In this document: one piece after another, positions 1-8,775 of the stretch
Numbering within the stretch: position 1 is the stretch's first letter
Layout: every line of letters begins with the position of its first letter
DNA from: Alistipes sp.
GTDB taxonomy: Bacteria > Bacteroidota > Bacteroidia > Bacteroidales > Rikenellaceae
Direction: 5' to 3'
DNA: 64,000 nt
Assembly: GCA_017403125.1 (NCBI GenBank)
Contig: JAFQOR010000012.1
Location: 171,654-235,653, forward strand
Program-made: the position numbers and the translations under genes
Notes under the pieces: generated by a model
Seen by the model: the letters and a program-made list of their open reading frames with translations, nothing else
Databases searched by the model: none
Told to the model about the DNA's origin: nothing

Positions 1-1
1 C

Positions 2-199
2 ATCCCCATGCGCCGCTTGATATGCAACCTCAATTGGTCGGTACAGTGGGGCTTTATCTTCAAAAAGACGATACCGCTATTCTGGTATCCGGCACACACC
101 ATCACCTTCATGTTGCCGGGCGAGATGCGTGTGCTCTTTGCCGCATTGCTTGGAGTGGCACTGGGTGTAATACTTGCAATAGGCCTTAAAAAGAAGTAG
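2..199 (+). CDS. C-terminal end of an integral membrane protein (partial)
   Basis: The frame is open from the window edge and stops at 199, so only the last ~65 residues are visible and the start lies upstream. The segment has an aromatic-rich stretch (WGFIFKK, LFWYPAH) and one clear terminal transmembrane helix (VLFAALLGVALGVILAIGL) followed by Lys-Lys-Lys, which suggests a cytoplasmic C-terminus. I do not recognise the family. An internal ATG at 8 gives a 63-residue ORF, but a truncated membrane protein is more likely than a free-standing small one. Confidence 0.5.
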   Translation: MPMRRLICNLNWSVQWGFIFKKTIPLFWYPAHTITFMLPGEMRVLFAALLGVALGVILAIGLKKK

Positions 200-267
200 T
201 AACGAACTGAAAATCTGATGCAATAAACGGGGCTTATTGCACTATAAAAAATCGTTACGCAAAAACT

Positions 268-298
268 ATTGCAGATAAGAAAAATAGCTATATATTTG
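268..298 (+). promoter_or_regulatory. Promoter of the rubrerythrin gene
   Basis: ATTG at 268-271 (close to the -33 consensus TTTG), a 19-bp spacer, and TATATTTG at 291-298 matching the Bacteroidetes -7 consensus TAnnTTTG. Transcription would start near 305, about 60 nt before the ATG at 365. Confidence 0.6.
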
Positions 299-364
299 CA
301 GAAGAAAAACAAAGACACCAATAAAAGAAGATAGAAAACATTAACCTTAAAAACTAAAAAGATT

Positions 365-919
365 ATGGCAAAGAAATGGATTTGTACGGTATGCGGATAT
401 ATTCACGAGGGTCCCGAGGCACCCGAGAAGTGTCCTTTGTGTAAGGTTCCGAAGGAGAAGTTCGAGGAGAAGGTAGAGGAGAATGCTGCTTTGGAGTTCG
501 TCACCGAGCACAAGATTGGCGACGGCAAAGTAGATCACCCCGAGATTGTTGAGGGCTTGAACAACCACTTCATGGGCGAGTGCACCGAGGTGGGTATGTA
601 CCTTGCAATGAGCCGTCAGGCTGACCGCGAGGGTTATCCCGAGATTGCCGAGGCCTTCAAGCGCTACGCCTTCGAGGAGGCAGAGCACGCTTCGAAGTTT
701 GCAGAGTTGTTGGGTGACTGCGTATGGGATACCAAGACAAACTTGGAGAAGCGTATGGCTGCCGAGAGTGGTGCTTGCGCCGACAAGATGCGTATCGCAG
801 CTCTTGCAAAGCAGAACAACTTCGATGCTATCCACGACACTGTGCACGAGATGGCAAAGGATGAGGCTCGCCACGGTAAGGGCTTCGAGGGTCTCTACAA
901 CCGCTACTTCAAGAAGTAA
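365..919 (+). CDS. Rubrerythrin with N-terminal rubredoxin domain (reverse rubrerythrin)
   Basis: A non-haem iron protein that reduces hydrogen peroxide in the cytoplasm of anaerobes, fed by NAD(P)H-dependent electron donors. The rubredoxin-like domain is at the N-terminus: two CxxC pairs (Cys7/Cys10 and Cys23/Cys26) hold one iron. Residues ~55-184 form the ferritin-like four-helix domain with di-iron ligand motifs (GECTE, EEAEH, DEARH). This order, rubredoxin first, defines the reverse rubrerythrins and is the opposite of classical Rbr. The length, 184 aa, is normal. It is a single-gene unit with its own promoter and a strong terminator at 946-980. Regulation by oxidative stress is likely but no operator is visible. 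Confidence 0.95.
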   Translation: MAKKWICTVCGYIHEGPEAPEKCPLCKVPKEKFEEKVEENAALEFVTEHKIGDGKVDHPEIVEGLNNHFMGECTEVGMYLAMSRQADREGYPEIAEAFKRYAFEEAEHASKFAELLGDCVWDTKTNLEKRMAAESGACADKMRIAALAKQNNFDAIHDTVHEMAKDEARHGKGFEGLYNRYFKK

Positions 920-945
920 TAGTTTAGACTTATCAATATATAGAT

Positions 946-980
946 GAGGATGGCTAAAAGCAAATTAGCCATCCTCACTT
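946..980 (+). terminator. Intrinsic terminator between rubrerythrin and the kinase gene
   Basis: A 12-bp perfect stem (GAGGATGGCTAA at 946-957 with TTAGCCATCCTC at 965-976), a 7-nt loop, then a T-rich ACTTTATT. It lies between two converging genes and may also stop minus-strand transcription. Confidence 0.8.
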
Positions 981-1026
981 TATTAGCGGGCTATATACCC
1001 GGCATAGAAAAACGCCGATTGCGCGG

Positions 1027-2040
1027 CTACCCGGTAATCGGTATCTCGATAACATGCTCAAAGAATCGCAACATGGCATGCGAATAACGGGGACTGACAT
1101 CCGAGATATAGCTATATAGAGGCGGAACAATCCACTCATCATTCAGCTTATAACCCCACATATTGCGGTGCTTCACAGCCTCGGCGCCCAGAGGTATAGC
1201 CTCCACGGTCTTGGCGTGGGCAAAACGAAGATAATCACGCAGATTGCTTATCACAACAAATATATCCTGCATATCTCTCGCCATTCGGTAGCGCGCCACA
1301 TCGCGACGCTCCAAGAACATATCTGCGGCACGAAGCAACACCCTATCTTTGCGCGCTATCGCCAGTCGTGGATTAAAGAGCGTCATATCGCTATTGAGCA
1401 TCGGGGCGAAGGTTTCGCGGTCGGCAGCCAGCGTAGCAAGCATCAACGAGACAACACATATAGGATAGTCATCTATGGCCTTATGCAGATAGCCCTTCTC
1501 GCGATGTGGATGACGATAGCCATCGGTTCCTATCTCGTCGGCCTCGCACGACTTCATCGACGGCAACCATGCACCGTCGAAGTCGATAAGTTGCATCGAG
1601 CCATCTGCTCTAACAATTATATTCTCGGGCTTTACATCGCCATGTGCATATTCGGAATCGAGAAGACTAAGCGCCATGCTATCGAATGCTCGACTTAACG
1701 CTGAATAGTCCGCAGTTGCGCTACCAAGCAGCCTATCCAAAGGAGTACCCTCAACCCACGGCAACAGCACAATGTCGGCATACTCGATAGTGCCCATAAT
1801 GGAGAAGATGCCAAGCTCTCGCTCGTAGTAGGCATCCTTGTATATTGCTTTAAGATTGCGGCGCTTACGCACATAACACTTGACGAGCCATTCGCCATCG
1901 CGACCCATCACACGACAACGCGCCGTTACGGAGTTGCTACCAACAGCAATGGAGCTGTGGTCAATCCAAAGCTGATCGATTGTACGCAGATAGAGCACTC
2001 TCTGCCGCATGGTGTTGATAATGCTTACGTAATCGACCAT
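1027..2040 (-). CDS. Hanks-type protein kinase with a C-terminal WG-like repeat
   Basis: A predicted cytoplasmic Ser/Thr kinase-like protein, 337 aa. Visible kinase motifs are the VAIK-type lysine (LVKCY, Lys54), a helix-C Glu (YYERE, 73-75), the catalytic loop HGDVKPEN (Asp135, Lys137) and a metal-binding IDFDG (Asp153, DFD rather than DFG), followed by a GTDGYRHP activation segment. Residues ~295-325 (WGYKLNDEW..PPLY) resemble one WG/KWG beta-repeat, a fusion known in Bacteroidales kinases. It is the last gene of the minus-strand run, 19 nt after kdsC. The neighbour raises the question of a Kdo or LPS kinase, but GTxGYRHP and HGDxKPEN fit protein kinases better. The substrate is unknown. 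Confidence 0.8.
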   Translation of the reverse strand: MVDYVSIINTMRQRVLYLRTIDQLWIDHSSIAVGSNSVTARCRVMGRDGEWLVKCYVRKRRNLKAIYKDAYYERELGIFSIMGTIEYADIVLLPWVEGTPLDRLLGSATADYSALSRAFDSMALSLLDSEYAHGDVKPENIIVRADGSMQLIDFDGAWLPSMKSCEADEIGTDGYRHPHREKGYLHKAIDDYPICVVSLMLATLAADRETFAPMLNSDMTLFNPRLAIARKDRVLLRAADMFLERRDVARYRMARDMQDIFVVISNLRDYLRFAHAKTVEAIPLGAEAVKHRNMWGYKLNDEWIVPPLYSYISDVSPRYSHAMLRFFEHVIEIPITG

Positions 2041-2059
2041 ACCACCTGCTTTTTATCTC

Positions 2060-2596
2060 CTATCGTGATGCTACGCCAAGCACCCCTTTGCTATTTTTTG
2101 CCCATCGATTCTGTGCTCGGAGCACCTGCTCTACGATGTCGCGCACAGCCCCATGACCGCCATCATACTCCGACACATAGCGCGATGCCTCGATGACCTC
2201 CATGCAGGCATCGGCGGGACATACCGGAATACCTACCAGACGCATACACTCCAAGTCGGGAATGTCGTCACCCATGTAGATAACATTTTGCGGGTCGAGA
2301 TTCTGCGTCTGCATAAACTCGTTGATAGCAGCAATCTTATCCATGCAGTTCAGATAGATGTACTCGATGCCGAGCATCTCCAATCTGCGACGCAACATCT
2401 CGCCTCGTCCACCCGATATTACACATATCTTGTAACCCTCGCGAATGGCATACGCCAGAGCGTAGCCATCCTTGGCATAGTATTTACGTATGAAATCGCC
2501 ATCGGGCGTAGGAATTATACCTCCATCGGTCATAACACCATCAACATCGAAGACAAAGGCCTCGACACACGCTATATCTTCCTTGAAGTTTCCCAT
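2060..2596 (-). CDS. kdsC: 3-deoxy-D-manno-octulosonate 8-phosphate phosphatase
   Basis: A HAD-superfamily phosphatase that hydrolyses Kdo-8-phosphate to Kdo, a step in making the inner core of LPS. The motif DVDGVMTDG (Asp17, Asp19) is the nucleophile loop; VISGG carries the motif II Ser; GDDIPDLE is the acidic motif IV. The length, 178 aa, and the absence of a cap domain match KdsC. The start overlaps the end of the upstream DUF2520 gene by 25 nt, so the two are translationally coupled; this pair is commonly adjacent in Bacteroidales. Confidence 0.92.
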   Translation of the reverse strand: MGNFKEDIACVEAFVFDVDGVMTDGGIIPTPDGDFIRKYYAKDGYALAYAIREGYKICVISGGRGEMLRRRLEMLGIEYIYLNCMDKIAAINEFMQTQNLDPQNVIYMGDDIPDLECMRLVGIPVCPADACMEVIEASRYVSEYDGGHGAVRDIVEQVLRAQNRWAKNSKGVLGVASR

Positions 2597-3360
2597 ATTC
2601 TTTCGGTTAAATCACTATATATTTTCTCCAACTTTTCGTCTCCTCGCAACATCTCCATATGACGCCGACATACATCCTTATCGCCACGCACAGCAGGCCC
2701 CGTCTGCACCCGACGCGGATTCTCCACGCTCGACGCCTTGGCAGCTGTCTCGACAATCAGAGGTTTCAGCACATCGAACGACAGCCCCTCACTCTCCACT
2801 ATCGCAGCACCCTCGGCATAGAGCGCATTTACAAAGTTATTGACCACAACACCTGCAAGATGCAACACCCGACGCCGCTCGGAATCGGCATACTCGACAC
2901 TGCGTGACAGCAGCCTTGCAAAGCGAAACAACTCCTCGCGCACAAGCTCCGAGTCCGCCTCGACAAAGAGAGGCACACAGCCGAAATCGACCTTACGTCC
3001 GGCGCTAAAACTCTGCAATGGGTAGATGATGCCGCGTCTGCCGCCACGTTCGGGCAATGCTGCAAGCGGAATACTGCCCGCCGCATGCACAACTATCGCC
3101 TCCGAGGGTAATAACAACGACTCTGCTACATCCGCCACAGCACGGTCGCTGACAGCAATAAGATATATATCTGCCTCCGGGAGCGACCTCGACTCGCCAT
3201 ACCACTGCGTAGCACAACTCTCGGCTATTGCCATGCCTCGCTCTCGATTACGGGCATAGAGCCCGACAAGTTCGATTTCGGCACAACCCGATACGGCATG
3301 AGCAAAACTCTCGGCCACGTTTCCCGACCCAACTATTACGACCCTTAAACGACGTTGCAT
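2572..3360 (-). CDS. Rossmann-fold / DUF2520 domain protein
   Basis: A predicted NAD(P)-dependent oxidoreductase of unknown substrate, 262 aa. The N-terminus carries a dinucleotide-binding loop (VVIVGSGNVAESFA) and the C-terminal half is all-helical (AGVVVNNFVNALYAEG), as in DUF2520 proteins related to ProC and 6-phosphogluconate dehydrogenase folds. The frame extends to a TTG at 3384, but the ATG at 3360 sits just before the Rossmann strand and is preferred. The gene directly follows the stop of the frameshifted methyltransferase (3385) and overlaps kdsC. Function in cell-envelope precursor metabolism is only a guess from the neighbour. Confidence 0.85.
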   Translation of the reverse strand: MQRRLRVVIVGSGNVAESFAHAVSGCAEIELVGLYARNRERGMAIAESCATQWYGESRSLPEADIYLIAVSDRAVADVAESLLLPSEAIVVHAAGSIPLAALPERGGRRGIIYPLQSFSAGRKVDFGCVPLFVEADSELVREELFRFARLLSRSVEYADSERRRVLHLAGVVVNNFVNALYAEGAAIVESEGLSFDVLKPLIVETAAKASSVENPRRVQTGPAVRGDKDVCRRHMEMLRGDEKLEKIYSDLTERIWETSRKI

Positions 3361-3384
3361 ATCCACTTCTAAACTCTTTTCCAA

Positions 3385-4559
3385 CTACAAAGATAGCGAT
3401 TTTAGATGAATTACCCAATTCTCGTCATTGATAGTGGTCAGCGCGATATGCACATCGCTTCCCGCCTTTGCGCCAATGGCACGCCTCACACCATCGACCG
3501 AGAGCCTCGTATCGCGCTTCGAAATCTCGACACCCAAGCCTCGCAGCGCTCGTTTAAGCTCCTTGGGGCGGTATCGCTCGACATGCTCAATGGCATAGAG
3601 CCTACCCGGCAGCGATACCGGTGGCAACTCACGCATAAAGGCGTAGCCGTTATTGCTCCAAACGACGCATAGGGCGATAGTGCCGCCACCGCCAAACGCG
3701 CCTTCTGCAACGCCACATCGGGCACAAGCATATAGCGCCACTCGCTATCGGCAAACGTTGCATGCGTGGGTTTCAGATTCATAGCCTCCGGCTCGTAGCT
3801 CCACTCGCCCTGACCTATGAGGGCTATTCGTATGCTCGCCCTGTCGGCGTTGGTAAGTATATTGAGCTCCTTGCACTCGCCGCCAAGCGACACCACCTCG
3901 ACCTCGGATTGCGGGAAGAGGCGAAATGCCTCGTCGCAGTCGAACATTGGCGACAGCTTCATCGCAACACGCTGTGCCACACGGCATACGGACGGCATAA
4001 GCTCTACCATATTGGGTGAACAATCCTCCAAGCAGACAAGTTTACGCCCCTCGTCGGAACGACGATCGGGATCGACATATACCCAGTCGAACCTCTCTTT
4101 CGCAACCGACAGATACTCCTCGGCAGCACACGCCACCACCTCAACATTGCCAATGCCAAGTAGCGATAGGTTATAGCGCACAACCTCGGCAAGGACCTCA
4201 TCGCGTTCGAGTGCCACAACACGCCTGAAACGGCGCGAGAGAGCTATGGTGTCGATACCCAAACCGCAGGTCAAATCCAACACCGAATCGCCCTCGATAG
4301 GCTTTCGCGCAGCGCACTCCTCGCTCGACGACTGCTCGAAGGCGCGAGGCGGCACAATGCAGCGAGCCTCATAGAGCGAGGGGAGCTTACGACGAGCGCG
4401 TTGCAGATACTTTATCTGTGTGGCAACCAGCGACGAGTGTGGCACCCTGCCATCGAGTGCTACATCCGCAGGATTACGCTCCAAATTCTGCTCGATAGCG
4501 GCACGCACCTCTTCGCTGCGCAGAATATCTAACTCACTTGTAGTCATCATACTCAACAA
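3385..4559 (-). pseudogene. THUMP-like class I SAM methyltransferase, frameshifted
   Basis: Two overlapping minus-strand frames together make one full family member. Frame 1 (from 4559) has a helical N-terminus, the SAM-binding motif DLTCGLGIDT and the DPDRR motif, then loses homology after SPYASFG. Frame 2 continues with NNGYAFMRELPPVSLPGRLY through VRRAIGAKAGSDVHIALTT to a stop at 3385, which is the expected C-terminal THUMP-like end of this Bacteroidetes family (PG_1098 type). The join needs a -1 shift near 3652-3666, within TTTGGAGCAATAAC. Either the gene is broken or the assembly has a one-base error. Without repair, frame 1 would run on to a 357-residue protein ending at 3486. The start overlaps comEC by 26 nt. 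Confidence 0.75.
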
Positions 4560-6072
4560 GTTTTATAACTTTATGGTCGCTATACGACCAAAGCAAACAC
4601 GTTACAATAGCATAGAGTGCATAGCACACCGCCACACCCTCGCCCGACAGCGCATAATCTATCGATGCCCACGAGTAGTCGGCAGCCCGTAACGTTATTT
4701 CGTTCTGCAACTCCGCAGCCCACTCTGCACCCCATGCAAAGGGCAACGAGAGTGCCGCAGGTAACAGCAACATTACAACACCACAAACCACGACAACGTA
4801 GGCCGTAAAGAGCAACAATGGCGTGATACCTATGCCTATAATGGGAATATTGCCAAACGTATGCGACACGATAGGCATGGTCCACAACGTAGCTACGATG
4901 CCCACCGCAGCTGTCGATAGCACCCAACGCTCGACCACGCTGCGCCGCGGAAGACTACGCACGAGTGGCACTGCCCACACCACAATGCCCATAACCGCCA
5001 TGACCGAGAGCTGGAAACTCACATCGTATAGATAGTTTGGACAATAGACCAACATAGCAAAGATAGCCGCAGATAGTGAATTTAGCGCATTGTAGTTGCG
5101 CGACCACATCAGCGCAAGCTGCAATACCGTGAACATAACTGCGGCACGCACCAACGATGCCGAAGCACCACCAATCGCAACAAACAGCCACAATGCAACG
5201 ATAATCAACACATTGCGCAGCATGTGACCGCGATGTATGAGATTCAGAGGCAATAGCAGCGTGGCTATAACCATGGCAACGATACCCAGATGCAGACCCG
5301 ATATTGCAACGAGGTGTGCCAGCCCCGTACGCGAGTAGGCATCGCGTAACTCCGGCGAGATATTAACTCGTGAGCCGAGGGTCATAGCCTCGACCATAGC
5401 CACAGCATCGGCATCGCTATCGGCATATAATGAGCGAAACTTCGCAACAGCCTGCGATTGCAGGGTCGTTGGAGCATGTCTATCCAACGCAATGATGTTG
5501 TAGTCGGCGACGCTCACCCCACCGACATAACCTCGGCGGTGCATAAGTCTATCGTAGCTCTCGTGGCGCGATATACGAGGGTTCAGCTCCGAAAAGAGGT
5601 GCAACACATCGCCATGACGTACCGTATCGCTACGTATCCACAGCTGCACGGTGTAATCGCTATCGTGAGCTACACCGCCACTACTCCACGATAACACCCT
5701 ACCCTCTGCCACTCGGTAGCCATCACGTTGGGCAGGCTCGCCCACCACCTCAACATCCATATCTATGGGTTGCATCGTGGGCATCTGCACATCCTCGCGA
5801 TGAAGTTCCGTGACGACATACCCGAACATTGCCAAGGCCACAAAGACATAGAGCCACCCTATGCCCCGACGCAAGGTAAAGAGTGCTGCAACAACAGCCA
5901 CCAACATCAGCGACGACGCAAGCCACAACTCAACCTCAACGTAGTCGTAGAGGAGGATGCCCACAATAAACGGAATGAGCACCACGAACATGGGCATCGA
6001 CGCTACTCGATGCCCCAAATGCGATATAGAGAAGCTATTATGCCAATGGTCTGATGCGTACATCGCACACAC
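4534..6072 (-). CDS. ComEC/Rec2-family membrane channel, lacking the C-terminal metallo-beta-lactamase domain
   Basis: An inner-membrane protein related to the ComEC channel that takes single-stranded DNA into the cytoplasm during natural transformation. Residues ~25-90 form N-terminal helices, ~100-200 a DUF4131-like OB-fold region, and ~225-490 the Competence domain with many transmembrane helices and the signature GLAHLVAISGLHLGIV. At 512 aa it ends straight after the helices and lacks the nuclease-like metallo-beta-lactamase domain of Bacillus ComEC. The frame opens at 6072, but the first helix starts at MPMFVVLIPF (ATG at 5997), so the true start could be either. It overlaps the metallo-hydrolase upstream and the methyltransferase downstream. 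Confidence 0.85.
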   Translation of the reverse strand: MCAMYASDHWHNSFSISHLGHRVASMPMFVVLIPFIVGILLYDYVEVELWLASSLMLVAVVAALFTLRRGIGWLYVFVALAMFGYVVTELHREDVQMPTMQPIDMDVEVVGEPAQRDGYRVAEGRVLSWSSGGVAHDSDYTVQLWIRSDTVRHGDVLHLFSELNPRISRHESYDRLMHRRGYVGGVSVADYNIIALDRHAPTTLQSQAVAKFRSLYADSDADAVAMVEAMTLGSRVNISPELRDAYSRTGLAHLVAISGLHLGIVAMVIATLLLPLNLIHRGHMLRNVLIIVALWLFVAIGGASASLVRAAVMFTVLQLALMWSRNYNALNSLSAAIFAMLVYCPNYLYDVSFQLSVMAVMGIVVWAVPLVRSLPRRSVVERWVLSTAAVGIVATLWTMPIVSHTFGNIPIIGIGITPLLLFTAYVVVVCGVVMLLLPAALSLPFAWGAEWAAELQNEITLRAADYSWASIDYALSGEGVAVCYALYAIVTCLLWSYSDHKVIKLVEYDDYK

Positions 6073-6766
6073 CGTTTAGCATCTCTTTGAGAGCCTCGAC
6101 ATCGGTAGGCTCATCGACCTGACCATAGTGGTAGGGGTAGTATATCTTTGGAGCAACAGCCTTAACTGCCGCCACAGCCTGCTCGGGGGTCATCGTATAG
6201 GGTTGGTTTACGCATATAAAGGCGATGTCGATACCCATATCTTTGAGAGCCTGCTGCTCGACAGTGGGCTCGGTGTCGCCCGACACATAGATACGCACAG
6301 CATCGCCCAACGTAACTACATATCCGCAATCTTCGCGCTCCTTGGGGTGAAACTGCAACTGATGCTCCGAAGTGTTATACGCCGCAATGGCATCGACCTT
6401 AATATCGGCATAGGGCTCGGCATGCGAACCGGGCAGCATGGTGTAGCACTCGCCGGCAAAGCTCTCCGCCGAGGTCTTGTCGCACAATATATGCGTATCG
6501 GCACGTTGCAGACTCTCGATTGCCGCCATGTCGAAGTGGTCGTAGTGAGAGTGTGTGACGAGTATCATATCCGCCTTCGGAAGATTCTCATAGTCGGCAT
6601 GCCCCACCACAGGGTCGATATATATGTGGCGACCCTCATACTCGATAGCTATCGAGGCGTGGGCAAAGAAGGTCAAACGCAGGATGTGACCATTTATCTG
6701 AATCTCATCGCTCGGATAACTGGGAACGGTGGGCTTTGCGCCAAAGAGTTTTGAAAATAGTGCCAT
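6038..6766 (-). CDS. UlaG/UPF0173-type metallo-beta-lactamase-fold hydrolase
   Basis: A cytoplasmic MBL-fold hydrolase, 242 aa, substrate unknown. HSHYDHFD supplies the HxHxDH zinc ligands, GSHAEPY and YVSGDTE further ligands, and YYPYHYGQ the last His. The short fold and spacing fit UlaG-like L-ascorbate-6-phosphate lactonase relatives and UPF0173 rather than RNases or class B lactamases. Its end overlaps the comEC frame by 35 nt, which is notable because that ComEC lacks its own MBL domain; however the motif here is not the ComEC type, so the pairing is probably chance. It lies 50 nt after the alpha/beta hydrolase in the same run. Confidence 0.88.
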   Translation of the reverse strand: MALFSKLFGAKPTVPSYPSDEIQINGHILRLTFFAHASIAIEYEGRHIYIDPVVGHADYENLPKADMILVTHSHYDHFDMAAIESLQRADTHILCDKTSAESFAGECYTMLPGSHAEPYADIKVDAIAAYNTSEHQLQFHPKEREDCGYVVTLGDAVRIYVSGDTEPTVEQQALKDMGIDIAFICVNQPYTMTPEQAVAAVKAVAPKIYYPYHYGQVDEPTDVEALKEMLNGVCDVRIRPLA

Positions 6767-6816
6767 AATCGAGAATTTATTTAGTTGTTATACATTAGAA
6801 ATATTCTTCACATCAT

Positions 6817-7791
6817 CTATATCGTGGCGATGAAGTCCGCCACCGACATTACCAAACCGGCGCTCAACGGGCTCCAAGAGTTGTTATATATGGTCGTTAT
6901 CTGCTCCATGCGATCTGTCGTATCACAATCTTTGAGCACGTGCGTCATCTTCTCAAACACAACATGTCCGGCGCACATCTCGCCCCGAGCAAGCTCTTCG
7001 CCATTATCCACCGTTACTTGAATGTCATGACCTCCCGACACAACAAAATAGGGCACCTCACACTGCACAGCAAGTAGCGTCGGGTCATACTGCATCTGGC
7101 TAATAATGAAGGGTTGTACCGAAGGATGAAACAACGACACAAGCTCCGTAGGGACATCCTCCAACGCTACTCTCTCGCCATGTTTCAGACGACGAATGAT
7201 GTTGTTAGCCGAGACCATAAGCCCTATGTGCGAGGGTATTAGTTGCGCGGCGAGCTGACGTTGAAGTATCACATCAATAGGATAACCCGCACCACACAGC
7301 AACACCAACCCATCGACTCTGCATTCATCGCGTTGCACCACATCGAGTGCTATGAGCGCCCCCTCGCTATGCCCTGCAACAACCACACGCTCGAAGCCCT
7401 CGTCATAGAGGTAGCGCACACACTCCACAGCATCATCCACAAAGTCGCGGAACACCACATCGGGAATCATCTGCACATCCACAACACTCGCACCTATACC
7501 TCGCTTATCGTAGCGCATAACGGCATAACCCTGCTCAACCAAACCATCCGACAGAAGCTTATAGCAGTAGGATGTTGCTACCGGCAACGAGTTTCCGTTA
7601 CGGTCGGTAGGTCCCGAGCCCGCCACGATAAGCACTGCCGTATCTGCGCCCTCGTCGGGGAGGGCAAGCGTAGCACCAATACTACCCCATTTACACTTAA
7701 CCTTGACCTCATGCTCGGCGGCCACAGCTCCCGACAAAGAGCCTACAACGACCGCTGCGAACACCACAATTAGCTTTGTAACACACCTCAT
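6817..7791 (-). CDS. Secreted alpha/beta hydrolase
   Basis: A serine hydrolase of 324 aa, predicted exported: residues 1-26 are a signal peptide ending AVAA. The mature part carries an early GSGPTDRNGNS loop, the nucleophile elbow GHSEGAL and a late SGGHDIQV Asp region with a C-terminal His (MTHVLKD), as in dienelactone-hydrolase/esterase relatives. A GTG at 7797 overlaps the xerD stop, but the ATG at 7791, 2 nt after that stop, starts a canonical signal peptide and is preferred. The natural substrate, possibly an ester in the periplasm, cannot be told. Confidence 0.87.
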   Translation of the reverse strand: MRCVTKLIVVFAAVVVGSLSGAVAAEHEVKVKCKWGSIGATLALPDEGADTAVLIVAGSGPTDRNGNSLPVATSYCYKLLSDGLVEQGYAVMRYDKRGIGASVVDVQMIPDVVFRDFVDDAVECVRYLYDEGFERVVVAGHSEGALIALDVVQRDECRVDGLVLLCGAGYPIDVILQRQLAAQLIPSHIGLMVSANNIIRRLKHGERVALEDVPTELVSLFHPSVQPFIISQMQYDPTLLAVQCEVPYFVVSGGHDIQVTVDNGEELARGEMCAGHVVFEKMTHVLKDCDTTDRMEQITTIYNNSWSPLSAGLVMSVADFIATI

Positions 7792-7793
7792 AA

Positions 7794-8699
7794 TCACAAA
7801 TCTACGTTCTCGAAATTTCGCTCCACGACTTGGCTCAAATGCTCCCTGTCCAGATGCGTATATATCTCCGTTGTAACTATATTCTCGTGCCCCAGCAGTT
7901 CCTGCACCTGACGGACGTTTGCGCCCCCCTGCAACAGATGCGTAGCAAACGAGTGGCGCAACGTATGCGGACTAATCTCCTTCTCGATACCGGCAAAACG
8001 TGCCGCCTGCTTCACAATGTTGAAGACCATGACGCGCGTAAGTGGCGTACCTCGATTGTTCAGAAAGAGCGTATCCTCCGACGAGTGTTTCGGCCTACGA
8101 TACTGCATATAGAGTTGTATGCGGTCGCGCGCCGCCGAACTTACGGGCACCATACGCTGCTTGTCACCCTTACCCACAACACGCACATACCCCTCGCCAA
8201 AGAAGAGGTCACCAAGGTGCAACGACGTAAGCTCCGATACACGTAGTCCACACGAGTATAGCACCTCGACAATAGCGCTATCGCGACACCCCTTCGAGGT
8301 ATTTACGTCGAACGTAGCAAGCATGGCATCTATCTCTGCAACACTCAACGCATCGGGCAACACACGCCCAAGCTTCGGCGTGGCAACAAACTCCGTGGGT
8401 AGCTGCTCAATACGGTCGCCAAGAAGCAGGAAGTTGAAGAAGCTCTTGATGCCGCTCAACCTACGAGCCTGTAAGGCTCCGCTGCGTCCCCTATCGTAGA
8501 GCCACGACATAAAGCGTTCGACCATGAAGGGTTCGACCTTCTGGGGTGGCACGTCAAATGTGCGCATGATATAGTGAGCAAACTCCTCTAAATCATGCAT
8601 ATAAGCATCAATAGAGTTGTCTGCCAAATGTTTCTCCAAGCGTATATATCGCTTGTAGTCACGTGCAAATATCTCCCATTTTTTAGCACTTTGCGCCAT
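7794..8699 (-). CDS. xerD: Site-specific tyrosine recombinase XerD
   Basis: A chromosome dimer-resolving tyrosine recombinase that acts at dif with FtsK. Residues ~10-95 are the SAM-like core-binding domain and ~110-300 the catalytic domain with all active residues: Arg in [11 protein letters not shown], Lys in [22 protein letters not shown] (His-x-x-Arg), LGH and the nucleophile Tyr in [10 protein letters not shown]. At 301 aa with the standard domain order it is the housekeeping enzyme, not an element integrase, and no att-like repeats flank it. It heads the minus-strand run and is divergent from prmA, 76 bp away. Confidence 0.93.
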   Translation of the reverse strand: MAQSAKKWEIFARDYKRYIRLEKHLADNSIDAYMHDLEEFAHYIMRTFDVPPQKVEPFMVERFMSWLYDRGRSGALQARRLSGIKSFFNFLLLGDRIEQLPTEFVATPKLGRVLPDALSVAEIDAMLATFDVNTSKGCRDSAIVEVLYSCGLRVSELTSLHLGDLFFGEGYVRVVGKGDKQRMVPVSSAARDRIQLYMQYRRPKHSSEDTLFLNNRGTPLTRVMVFNIVKQAARFAGIEKEISPHTLRHSFATHLLQGGANVRQVQELLGHENIVTTEIYTHLDREHLSQVVERNFENVDL

Positions 8700-8706
8700 A
8701 ATTCAC

Positions 8707-8714
8707 TATCTTTG
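8707..8714 (+). promoter_or_regulatory. -7 promoter element for prmA
   Basis: TATCTTTG matches TAnnTTTG in the 76-bp divergent gap between xerD and prmA. No good TTTG is found 19-21 bp upstream, so the assignment is tentative. Confidence 0.4.
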
Positions 8715-8775
8715 TCGTGTAAAGTTACGAAAATTTTACATAATATCGTACTACCACACCTAAAAAAAAGCCGCA

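Noticed and set aside
347-874. 175-aa minus-strand frame opposite rubrerythrin
   Set aside because: Shadow of a fully conserved gene on the other strand; no homology or promoter.
7794-8699. XerD as integrase of a mobile element
   Set aside because: Standard-length housekeeping XerD inside a chromosomal run, without att repeats or element genes beside it.
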